This document shows, in pieces, positions 1 through 6,420 of a stretch of 7,082 nt of DNA (the stretch's first letter is position 1; the number at the start of each line of letters is the position of its first letter). Both the position numbers and the translations under genes were made by a program. Below the pieces are notes generated by a model. It saw only the letters and a program-made list of their open reading frames with translations. It was not told where the DNA came from and made no database searches. This DNA comes from Mucilaginibacter sp. UBA4741 (lineage in GTDB: Bacteria > Bacteroidota > Bacteroidia > Sphingobacteriales > Sphingobacteriaceae). Location: positions 1 to 7,082 of the forward strand of contig DHIR01000292.1 in NCBI GenBank assembly GCA_002403905.1. Reading direction: 5' to 3'.

Positions 1-1
1 A

Positions 2-43
2 TCTATTTTTAAACAGGCTCTTAAAATGCTCATTTATTTGTAA
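2..43 (+). CDS. Possible 3' end of an upstream gene (partial)
   Basis: The frame starting at base 2 is open for 13 codons (reading SIFKQALKMLIYL) and ends at a TAA at 41-43. The last A of this stop is also the first base of the ATG of the next gene, giving a TAATG overlap. Such overlaps are typical of translationally coupled genes in an operon, so this may be the tail of a gene lying mostly outside the window. Thirteen open codons can easily occur by chance and no family can be recognised, so confidence is low. Confidence 0.25.
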   Translation, partial: SIFKQALKMLIYL

Positions 44-684
44 TGCGAAAATTACTGTCCTTTTTATTGATACTAGTAACCAAATTTATGTTTGGGCAGT
101 CCGCAGCGGATTTTAATGTGACAAATTTTCAACCTTTTATTTACCATGATATTAATCTGTTATTTACTAAAATAGTACCAAATAAAAGCTATAAATATTG
201 GGAATGTGTTTTTAACCTTGATGCATATAGCAGAATTAAAAGTAGGAGGGTTATTTTGCAACGTGGGGATATGAAATATCATACTATCACTCAAAAATAT
301 ACATCTCAAACTGGATTTATGGTTGGTTGTCCGCCTATGTTTTGCTCGTATTATATTGTTGCAGTTACAGATGATAACAAAGTAGAGTTAATTAATACCC
401 GCGACGCATTTAAAGCATTTATTGGGGAGATTAACAACCTGGATGAAGTTAAACTGACTATACATAATAATGACTATGCTTATAATAGAGATACACTTAT
501 AACTGGCGCATATCAGGAACGCGATAATGATTATTTGCTTTTTTTAACTTTTCCAGATGGTGACTTGCCTATGGATGTGAAAAGATCAGGTGTCTCCATA
601 AAAGCTATACTTACAAAAAAAGGGAATTTTAATGTGATTGAACAGAAGGTATATCTCAATAGAAATACTTTAGGCGTTCATTAA
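43..684 (+). CDS. Exported protein of unknown function (213 aa)
   Basis: I do not recognise a characterised family. Residues 1-20 form a typical signal peptide: basic MRK, a hydrophobic stretch rich in L, I and V, then FGQS with likely cleavage around residues 18-21. The product is therefore probably periplasmic or surface-exposed. The mature part is mostly beta-type sequence with three cysteines (55, 96, 101); the last two sit in a GCPPMFC segment and could form a disulfide. Residues 101-135 (CSYYIVAV, then DAFKAFIGEINNLDEV) resemble a pattern I associate with hypothetical proteins of Bacteroidota, but I cannot name it. The ATG overlaps a preceding TAA, and the glycosidase gene starts 22 bp downstream on the same strand, so co-transcription is plausible. 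Base composition is clearly more AT-rich than the neighbour: 13 of 60 bases are G or C at 121-180, against 27 of 60 at 1501-1560. Confidence 0.8.
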   Translation: MRKLLSFLLILVTKFMFGQSAADFNVTNFQPFIYHDINLLFTKIVPNKSYKYWECVFNLDAYSRIKSRRVILQRGDMKYHTITQKYTSQTGFMVGCPPMFCSYYIVAVTDDNKVELINTRDAFKAFIGEINNLDEVKLTIHNNDYAYNRDTLITGAYQERDNDYLLFLTFPDGDLPMDVKRSGVSIKAILTKKGNFNVIEQKVYLNRNTLGVH

Positions 685-706
685 AATAGAATTACAATTA
701 TCACAA

Positions 707-2122
707 GTGAAAAAGATATTACTAATACTAGCTTTTTTCTCAGTTGCTACTACTAGCACTGAGGCTCAGTACTTTCGCGACCTATATTCAGACACCTGGG
801 TAGCTACCGATGCGCTTGGCCGCACAATGCCCGGCATGAATATAGTCGGGCCGGTAAAGACTGATCATAAAAGGGTAGTGGGCATATTTTATATTACCTG
901 GCATAGTGATAACCTGGCTAATATGAAATTCCCTTATTTGGCAGATGTAACTAAGGTTTTAACTGCCGACTCGAATGCCAGGCTTGATGCAAAAAACCCG
1001 CAATGGAAAGAAGGCTCATACCATTGGGGCGAGCCGGAAATGGGTTATTTTTTAAGCAGGGATGAATATGTTATCCGTAAGGATATGTCAATGCTTATGG
1101 ATGCTGGGGTAGATGTATTGATATTTGATGTGACCAATGCGGTAAGATATTGGAGCGAATGGGAAACCATCTTCGGCGTAATGGAAAAAATGAAAGCAGA
1201 GGGTAACAAGGTACCCCAATTTTGCTTTTGGGCTTACAATGGCCCGGTGATAACGGTTGTACAGGATCTATATGATAAGATCTATAAAATTAATAAATAC
1301 CAGGACCTTTGGTTTTATTGGAATGGCAAACCGCTTTTGCTTTATAACGGTACACCACAAGCTAAAGATGCTACGGGGAATATCCAGAAAAACCCTAATC
1401 CGCATTACGATGAAGCGGCGTTGACTGATAAAAATAACCCGCATTATGGTAATAAGGATTACACCGATAAATTATACACTGATTACACCCAGGAAGTTAA
1501 AAATACGTTTACCCCACGCAGTATGTGGTGGGGCTATTATAAATGGGCAGGTAAACGCTATGTAGGTACCGAGGATAACTGGAGCTTTGGCTATGATCTG
1601 GGCGACAAAAATGTAAAGGCGTTGAATTCTGATAGCCTGATGGCAACGCATAAAGGCGAGCGTGAGGAAATGGCGGTAACACCTGCGCAGCATCCATCAA
1701 GTTTGGTAGGTAAATCATGGTCGCGGGCAGATGGCGAGCCAATGTTGGATGCGCATGATATGCCTTTGGAAACCTATGTACCGTGGTTAAAAAAGAAAGT
1801 GGCCCATCCTGAAGGTTACGGTATATATTTTCAGCAACGATGGGATGAGGCATTAAAAGCTGATCCGTCCTTTTTATATATAAACGACTGGAACGAATGG
1901 ACGGCCGGAAAATACCAACCCGATGCCGGTAAAACGTTTGATTTTATGCGTCGCAAAAATTCTTACTTTTTTGTTGATCAATATAATGCTGAATTTAACA
2001 GAGCCATACAACCCATGAAAGGCGGCTATACCGATAATTATTATATGCAGATGGCAGAAAATATACGGAAGTATAAAGGCGTACAGGCAATACCTCAATT
2101 AAAAGGAATTACCCCCTATTAA
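707..2122 (+). CDS. Exported GH99-like (WbsX-like) glycoside hydrolase, catalytic part; frame broken at the 3' end
   Basis: Probable exported glycan-cleaving enzyme with a TIM-barrel fold of the GH71/GH99-like group. The GTG start at 707 is chosen because it begins a clean signal peptide (MKKILLILAFFSVATTSTEA, likely cut after A20). Barrel-like features follow: VVGIFYITWH (57-66), the strand AGVDVLIFDVTN (133-144), FCFWAYNGP (172-180), KPLLLYNGTP (208-217), and YINDWNEW (391-398). The WNEW motif, with E397 as a candidate catalytic acid, is characteristic of GH99/WbsX-type proteins. The segment around 421-460 (FVDQYN, PMKGGYTDNYYMQ, NIRKYKGV) is one I associate with this kind of Bacteroidota protein. 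The frame stops after residue 471, but a CBM9-like domain continues in the next frame, so the normal product should be about 662 residues. As read, the enzyme would keep its catalytic part and lose its binding module. The substrate is unknown; endo-alpha-mannanase-like activity is only an analogy to GH99. Confidence 0.8.
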   Translation: MKKILLILAFFSVATTSTEAQYFRDLYSDTWVATDALGRTMPGMNIVGPVKTDHKRVVGIFYITWHSDNLANMKFPYLADVTKVLTADSNARLDAKNPQWKEGSYHWGEPEMGYFLSRDEYVIRKDMSMLMDAGVDVLIFDVTNAVRYWSEWETIFGVMEKMKAEGNKVPQFCFWAYNGPVITVVQDLYDKIYKINKYQDLWFYWNGKPLLLYNGTPQAKDATGNIQKNPNPHYDEAALTDKNNPHYGNKDYTDKLYTDYTQEVKNTFTPRSMWWGYYKWAGKRYVGTEDNWSFGYDLGDKNVKALNSDSLMATHKGEREEMAVTPAQHPSSLVGKSWSRADGEPMLDAHDMPLETYVPWLKKKVAHPEGYGIYFQQRWDEALKADPSFLYINDWNEWTAGKYQPDAGKTFDFMRRKNSYFFVDQYNAEFNRAIQPMKGGYTDNYYMQMAENIRKYKGVQAIPQLKGITPY

Positions 2123-2696
2123 GATTGATGGAAATTTTGCCGACTGGAAAGCGATAAAAACAGAATATCGTGATACTCGGGGTGATGTGGCGCACAGGGA
2201 CTATAAAGGCTACGGTGGATTGCATTATAAAGATACATCGGGTCGTAATGATATTGTAACTTGTAAAGTGGGTGTGGATAATAGCAATGTATATTTTTAT
2301 GCCGAAACAGATCAAAAACTATCGCCATCAACAGGTAATAACTGGATGTTGTTATTGATTGATGCTGATCAAAACTCGAACACGGGCTGGTATGGTTATG
2401 ATTTTATAGTCAACAAAAAAGTAATCGACAGTAAAACAACTACACTACTACGCTACGATGCAAAAGCTCCCGGCGACCATTGGGTTGAAGTAGCCAAAGT
2501 TAATTACCGCTATAAAGGCAATAAATTGGAAGTTGCTATTCCTCGCAGCTTACTTAAACTTAAAGGGAATAGCTTGACCTTCGACTACCATTGGAGCGAT
2601 AATCCCGATAACTTAATTGATCCTATTTCATTAAGCACCAGCGGCGACAGCGCCCCTAACCGGCGATTTAACTACAGATGTATCTGGAAAAAATAA
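2103..2696 (+). CDS. CBM9-like carbohydrate-binding domain, C-terminal part of the frameshifted hydrolase
   Basis: This frame opens after a stop at 2100-2102 and encodes an essentially complete CBM9-like/DOMON-type beta-sandwich. It begins PIKIDGNFADWKAI, and continues with TRGDVAHRDYKGYGG and TSGRND. Next come a strand with VYFYAETD, then NNWMLLLIDADQ with TGWYGYDFIVN, and finally VEVAIPRSLL and FDYHWSDN near the end. Such domains follow catalytic domains in many Bacteroidota glycosidases and bind sugar at chain ends or along the chain. The first possible start codon is the GTG at 2187, which lies inside the domain and would remove its first strand. An independent gene is therefore unlikely; this is the tail of the gene starting at 707. 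Restoring the frame gives one protein of 662 residues with this module at about 472-662. The coding sequence is otherwise intact, with no further stops, so the break is recent, artefactual or tolerated. Confidence 0.85.
   Translation, partial: KELPPIKIDGNFADWKAIKTEYRDTRGDVAHRDYKGYGGLHYKDTSGRNDIVTCKVGVDNSNVYFYAETDQKLSPSTGNNWMLLLIDADQNSNTGWYGYDFIVNKKVIDSKTTTLLRYDAKAPGDHWVEVAKVNYRYKGNKLEVAIPRSLLKLKGNSLTFDYHWSDNPDNLIDPISLSTSGDSAPNRRFNYRCIWKK
2112..2116 (+). other. Frameshift site in a C5 run between catalytic and CBM9-like parts
   Basis: The zero frame reads ACC CCC TAT TAA, giving T-P-Y-stop. Skipping one C gives ACC CCT ATT AAG ATT GAT GGA, that is T-P-I-K-I-D-G, which runs straight into a canonical CBM9-like domain start. 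The shift needed is +1 (one base too many). Possible explanations are a real one-base insertion, a homopolymer sequencing error, or ribosomal slippage on the CCC-U context. The next A-site codon is UAU rather than a stop, and no SD-like stimulator is obvious, which argues against efficient programmed shifting. Confidence 0.85.
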
Positions 2697-2717
2697 GTAT
2701 TATATACAGCTCTCTTT

Positions 2718-5132
2718 TTATACAACTTTAATGCTGACTACACTTGCTCCTAACGTAGCATGTGTAGCGTGTAAACTGATAGTGCCTGAACTTTTTGGCT
2801 TTGCTTTTACCCATACTGCCGCGGCTCCACCACTTTCTTCCATATTGAAGGGGTTATCGCCTACAATTATGCCTGGGCCATCTATTGTAAATGCGACATT
2901 TCCACCCGCAAAAGGTCTTGCAGCGCCAAACTTATCGGTTACTCTAAATACAACCCGTGTTGCGTCTGTTCCATCGCCAAGTATTTCTTTATCATCAGCA
3001 ACCAACGAAAATTGATCCTGTCTTGTATTAGAAGAGTACGAACGGGAACATACCTTAGCTTCGCCTATATAACCATCTATTCTTAGTTCAATGGGTTTTG
3101 TGGTAAATTCAAGATCAGTAAAAAATGGCGCGTGTTTTAAATTAGGGTAGTTTTTAACATCAGGCTTAATACTGGTATAGTTTTGATTGTCAATAAACAA
3201 CTCTAACCGCTCGCAGTTAGAGAAAATAGCTACGTGTTTTCCCGGGCCATTGGGTGATTTAGGGCCAAAGTCCCAGTAGAAGTTAGGGTGAATTACCGCA
3301 CCCGATTTTGGATCGCCTTGCGATAGATAAAATGAGGCACCTAATTTAGGTATCCTGAAAACATCAGACACGCCGGGATATTTTACATTACGGTATTGGT
3401 TAAGTAAGCTCGAATACTCAAAAGCACACCAGGCTATTACACCACTATTGCGTGGATTGCTGCCAGATTTGCTATGAGCCTGCGCATGTGCAAGTGCCTG
3501 GTTAGCCTGTATATTAACTTCTGCAGTGCGGCGATAAAAGCTGGTGAAATACTTGCGGTTAGGATAATTAAATTGACCTACGGCTTCGGCAAGCATGTAG
3601 GGGTAACCCTCAATAGGATCAAGTATACCTACGCTGGCATCAGGGTCGGCGTGGTAATCATCGTAAGCAAAAACCTCTTCGTGCCAGTCTTTTTCCCAAT
3701 TTTTTCTTGTATCAGGTGTCAGCGAACCTGATGTAGGGCGCGAATCATCTAAGGACTTAGCAATTTCTCGTGTTTTATGATAAAGCGCTTCATTACTGGC
3801 CGACTCATTTACCCTAGTGCCCCAAATAATAATTGAGGGCCGGTTACGATCACGAATAACCATGTCCCTTACGTTTTGAAGCAAAACCTCTTTCCATGCG
3901 TCATTCCCTATATATTGCCATCCGGGTACTTCCTCCCATACCATCAGGCCAAGCTCATCACAGGCATCCAAAAAAGCATCATTTTGTGGATAATGCGAGC
4001 AGCGAACTATGTTACAATGGAAATCATTTTTAAGTATCTCAGCATCTTTACGCATAACCCTTGGCGGCATTGCAAAACCTACATACGGATACACCTCATG
4101 TCGATTTAACCCGAAGAGTTGTAACCTGCGTCCGTTCAGGAAAAACCCCTCTAGTTTAAATTTAGCATCCCTTACGCCAATGCGTTTAGTATAGTTATGC
4201 AGCGGTTGCCCGTCAACAAGTACAGTAGTAACAATATCATATAACTTAGGGTTGTCTACGTCCCATAAGGTTATATTATTAAGTCCGGATAAGGTTAGTG
4301 ATGTAGTTAATTCGCCAATTTTTTCGATAGTAATACTTTTTTCTACTTCAGCAACTGTATGATTACCATCTTTCATTTCAACCCGTATACGAACGGATTT
4401 ACCGGGTAACAAAGCTGCATCTATGGTGCAACTAACTTCAATTCGGCGGTTAGTAGTTAATACATCTACCGGTTTAGCAAAAACATCATTAATGAAGATT
4501 TTAGGAACTGCCTGTAAACTAACAGATCGATGTATTCCACCAACTTCCAAATAATCAACACTTGGTGCACCCTTTGGTGAGCCGTCCGGCGGTACGTTGC
4601 TCCAACGGGAATCTACAGACATTGCAAGTACATTATCCCCATCTTTTATAAAATCAGTAATTTCATATTGAAAAGGCAGGTATCCGCCTAAGTGTTGCGG
4701 TAACTCATGCCCATTAATGTAAGGCGAAGCATTAGTCATTACCCCATCAAACTTTAAAAATATACGCATACCTTTTAGCTTTTCAGGGATAGTAAAATGC
4801 CGGCGATATATCCAAATGTCCTGCCAGTTTTTAACATCCCAATCTTGCCATGAAAGTGTGGTAACGGCATGGGGTAGGGTAATTTGTTTAAAGCCTGTAT
4901 CATTAAAACCGGGCAAGCTGCTGCCAGTAATAAACTTCCCACCAAAAAGCCAGTCCTGATCAAAAGATACTTTTACCGCAGCCGCACCACTTTGGCCCGA
5001 TGTTTTATGAGTAACTAAACAGCCCAATAGTGAACCCGAACTTAACGTGACGGTGCCTATGGCACAGTTTTGTATAAAATTTCTTCTTGAAAGCCCGTTA
5101 CCGGCTTTTGTATTTTTTAGATTGTTTGCCAT
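2718..5132 (-). CDS. Glycoside hydrolase family 2 enzyme with Tat-type signal (beta-galactosidase/beta-glucuronidase-like)
   Basis: Retaining exo-glycosidase of family GH2, 804 residues, probably removing a terminal beta-linked sugar from an oligosaccharide; the exact sugar cannot be told. Residues 15-20 (SRRNFI) form a twin-arginine motif, followed by a hydrophobic stretch and LLGC at 35-38, which could be a lipobox with C38 as lipid anchor. The order of domains is: jelly-roll sugar-binding domain (about 55-210, with NVLAMSVDSRWSNV); Ig-like domain (about 212-318); TIM barrel (about 322-600) starting GFFLNGRRLQLFGLNRHE; a DUF4982-like segment (about 630-690, FSNCERLELFIDNQ); and a C-terminal Ig-like domain (about 705-804). 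Barrel landmarks are NIVRCSHYP (374-382), RPSIIIWGTRVNES with acid/base E443, and YPYMLAEAVGQ with E516 as likely nucleophile. The stop lies 21 bp from that of the convergent hydrolase gene, and the 5' end faces a divergent gene. The ATG at 5132 is supported by the signal sequence right after it. Confidence 0.93.
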   Translation of the reverse strand: MANNLKNTKAGNGLSRRNFIQNCAIGTVTLSSGSLLGCLVTHKTSGQSGAAAVKVSFDQDWLFGGKFITGSSLPGFNDTGFKQITLPHAVTTLSWQDWDVKNWQDIWIYRRHFTIPEKLKGMRIFLKFDGVMTNASPYINGHELPQHLGGYLPFQYEITDFIKDGDNVLAMSVDSRWSNVPPDGSPKGAPSVDYLEVGGIHRSVSLQAVPKIFINDVFAKPVDVLTTNRRIEVSCTIDAALLPGKSVRIRVEMKDGNHTVAEVEKSITIEKIGELTTSLTLSGLNNITLWDVDNPKLYDIVTTVLVDGQPLHNYTKRIGVRDAKFKLEGFFLNGRRLQLFGLNRHEVYPYVGFAMPPRVMRKDAEILKNDFHCNIVRCSHYPQNDAFLDACDELGLMVWEEVPGWQYIGNDAWKEVLLQNVRDMVIRDRNRPSIIIWGTRVNESASNEALYHKTREIAKSLDDSRPTSGSLTPDTRKNWEKDWHEEVFAYDDYHADPDASVGILDPIEGYPYMLAEAVGQFNYPNRKYFTSFYRRTAEVNIQANQALAHAQAHSKSGSNPRNSGVIAWCAFEYSSLLNQYRNVKYPGVSDVFRIPKLGASFYLSQGDPKSGAVIHPNFYWDFGPKSPNGPGKHVAIFSNCERLELFIDNQNYTSIKPDVKNYPNLKHAPFFTDLEFTTKPIELRIDGYIGEAKVCSRSYSSNTRQDQFSLVADDKEILGDGTDATRVVFRVTDKFGAARPFAGGNVAFTIDGPGIIVGDNPFNMEESGGAAAVWVKAKPKSSGTISLHATHATLGASVVSIKVV

Positions 5133-5371
5133 TTTTGGGCTGTTTTTTTGGTTAAATTGGAATAGGGCATAAGTAATGCCGGTCTACGATCGAAAAATAG
5201 ATATTATAATCTAAATTTGGGAATAATAACCTTGTTGTTACAAACTAAAGGCAACTTGAAAATAGGTTGCTGCGTATTTTAAGCAGGTGTTTAAAAAACC
5301 AGATAAAACAAAATCACCCTCAAACATTAAAACATAATCTATAGTTTATTAACTACATCAAAAAACACATT
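5133..5371. promoter_or_regulatory. Divergent intergenic region between the GH2 and metallo-hydrolase genes
   Basis: These 239 AT-rich bases hold no gene I can support, and must carry the promoters of both flanking, oppositely directed genes. On the + strand, TAAATTTG at 5212-5219 matches the Bacteroidota -7 consensus TAnnTTTG exactly, but no TTTG is found at the usual -33 distance, and it would imply a long leader for the gene at 5372. For the minus strand, only a 7-of-8 match (TATTTTTC, at 5192-5199) is seen, also without a clear -33 box. No riboswitch-like structure was recognised. Confidence 0.5.
5166..5180. promoter_or_regulatory. Small inverted repeat, possible operator
   Basis: GGCAT, five bases, then ATGCC form a perfect dyad with 5-bp arms. 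It lies 34-48 bp upstream of the GH2 start codon, where a regulator could bind. A second short palindrome, CGATCG, lies close by at 5187-5192. Dyads this short arise by chance in a few hundred bases, so an operator role is only a possibility. Confidence 0.2.
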
Positions 5372-6127
5372 ATGAAATTTAAAATCATCCTTGCACTTTT
5401 AACAACATTTGGCTTTTTATCCGGTTATGCACAACGCCCGGAGCCTGATCATGTAAACACAAAAGGCGGCGAATTAACCATTCAGCCAATTAACCACGCC
5501 ACATTGGTGCTTAGTTATCAGCATAAAAATATTTATGTTGACCCAACCGGCGGTGCGGATGTATTTAAAAGTATTGCAGCCCCGGACATGATCATAATAA
5601 CCGATATTCATGGTGATCATTTTGACCCAAAAACTATTGATGCCATTAACACAACTCATGCCGTGCTGTTGGTTCCGCAAGCTGTAGCAGACAAATTACC
5701 AGCTACAACAGATAAGACAAAATTAGTGATCCTTAAAAATGGCGAAACAACCAGTCAGTTAAATATTTCAATTGCAGCTATACCTATGTATAACCTGCCA
5801 GAGTCGCCAACGGCGTTCCATACAAAAGGTAGGGGTAATGGTTATGTTTTAACTATTGGCGGTAAAAACGTCTACATATCCGGCGATACGGCTGATATTC
5901 CTGAAATGCGCTCACTTAAAAATATTGATGTAGCTTTTGTATGCATGAACCTGCCTTATACTATGGATGTTGCCACCGCCGCAAAAGGGGTGTTGGCTTT
6001 TAAACCAAAAGTGGTTTATCCTTATCATTACCGCGGGCAGGATGTTAACCAGTTTAAAAGCCTGGTTAATGCAGAGGATAAGAATATTGATGTTAGGTTG
6101 AGGGATTGGTATCCGGTGGCTAAATAA
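5372..6127 (+). CDS. Exported UlaG-like metallo-beta-lactamase-fold hydrolase
   Basis: Metal-dependent hydrolase of the metallo-beta-lactamase superfamily, in the group resembling UlaG (L-ascorbate-6-phosphate lactonase) and similar Zn-dependent hydrolases; the substrate is unknown. Residues 1-20 are a signal peptide ending SGYA, with likely cleavage before Q21, so it acts in the periplasm, unlike cytoplasmic UlaG. Landmarks are N41-H42 near the first strand, IYVDPTGG (54-61), the metal-site motif T-D-I-H-G-D-H (77-83), H150 in a TKGRGNGYVL context, GDTADIPEM (171-179) with bridging D172, and YPYHY (216-220) with H219. In the usual HxHxDH motif the first residue is His; here it is D78. The length of 251 residues is normal for a single-domain member. 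It is transcribed away from the GH2 gene and followed 31 bp later by a strong terminator, so it is probably a single-gene unit. Confidence 0.88.
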   Translation: MKFKIILALLTTFGFLSGYAQRPEPDHVNTKGGELTIQPINHATLVLSYQHKNIYVDPTGGADVFKSIAAPDMIIITDIHGDHFDPKTIDAINTTHAVLLVPQAVADKLPATTDKTKLVILKNGETTSQLNISIAAIPMYNLPESPTAFHTKGRGNGYVLTIGGKNVYISGDTADIPEMRSLKNIDVAFVCMNLPYTMDVATAAKGVLAFKPKVVYPYHYRGQDVNQFKSLVNAEDKNIDVRLRDWYPVAK

Positions 6128-6158
6128 GCAGTATCGAACTCTATACATATAAAATAAC

Positions 6159-6190
6159 AAAGCCTCTCTACAAACATCTAGAGAGGCTTT
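6159..6190. terminator. Strong intrinsic terminator, probably bidirectional
   Basis: A perfect 12-bp stem (AAAGCCTCTCTA pairing with TAGAGAGGCTTT) encloses an 8-base loop at 6171-6178. It starts 31 bp after the stop codon of the metallo-hydrolase gene. The T-run on the + strand is short (6188-6191). On the minus strand the stem is followed by TTTGTTATTTT, so it can also stop transcription coming from the convergent gene at 6421. Confidence 0.85.
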
Positions 6191-6420
6191 TGTACTCAAA
6201 ACCGACCTCCAACGAACCAATTTTAAAGTGACCTAAAACGTTTAGCCACTCTATTTGACGATTAGGCCCTTTTAAAATATGAAAGCCGTTTTTAATTGAA
6301 CCACAGTATTACAATAATTTACATGTATCAAGTTGAAAAGCGGCAGATTTGCTCGCTGGTTGGTGAATACAAACAAAAGCAGGAAACTCCTTTTGCCATT
6401 AAAAATTATTCCAGGATAAA
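6191..6420. other. Non-coding interval between convergent genes
   Basis: These 230 AT-rich bases separate the terminator from the end of the minus-strand beta-propeller gene. I see no supported gene or RNA. A + strand frame from the ATG at 6323 (MYQVEKRQICSLVGEYKQ) faintly recalls the N-terminus of small transposase-associated proteins, but it runs on into the antisense of a well-supported gene and is probably not coding. Confidence 0.5.

Noticed and set aside
1472..2098. Minus-strand open frames inside the GH99-like gene
   Set aside because: They lie antisense to a well-supported coding region with clear family motifs, and their products show no recognisable domain.
2109..2331. Minus-strand open frames across the CBM9-like region
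   Set aside because: They are antisense to the CBM9-like domain; the composition is low in recognisable motifs and typical of shadow frames.
2187..2696. CBM9-like segment as an independent gene starting at GTG 2187
   Set aside because: The start would fall inside the domain and drop the conserved IDGNFADW strand; there is no signal peptide, so it is better read as the tail of the upstream gene.
2697..2717. Possible terminator between the two convergent hydrolase genes
   Set aside because: The 21-bp gap holds no stable stem; only loose A-run/T-run pairing is possible.
2731..4194. Several + strand open frames within the GH2 gene
   Set aside because: All are antisense to the GH2 coding region, which has a continuous 804-residue frame with catalytic motifs.
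6374..6395. Weak hairpin CAAAAG / CTTTTG downstream of the beta-propeller gene
   Set aside because: The stem is only six mostly A-T pairs with a 10-base loop and no clear T-run; the strong hairpin at 6159-6190 is a better terminator.
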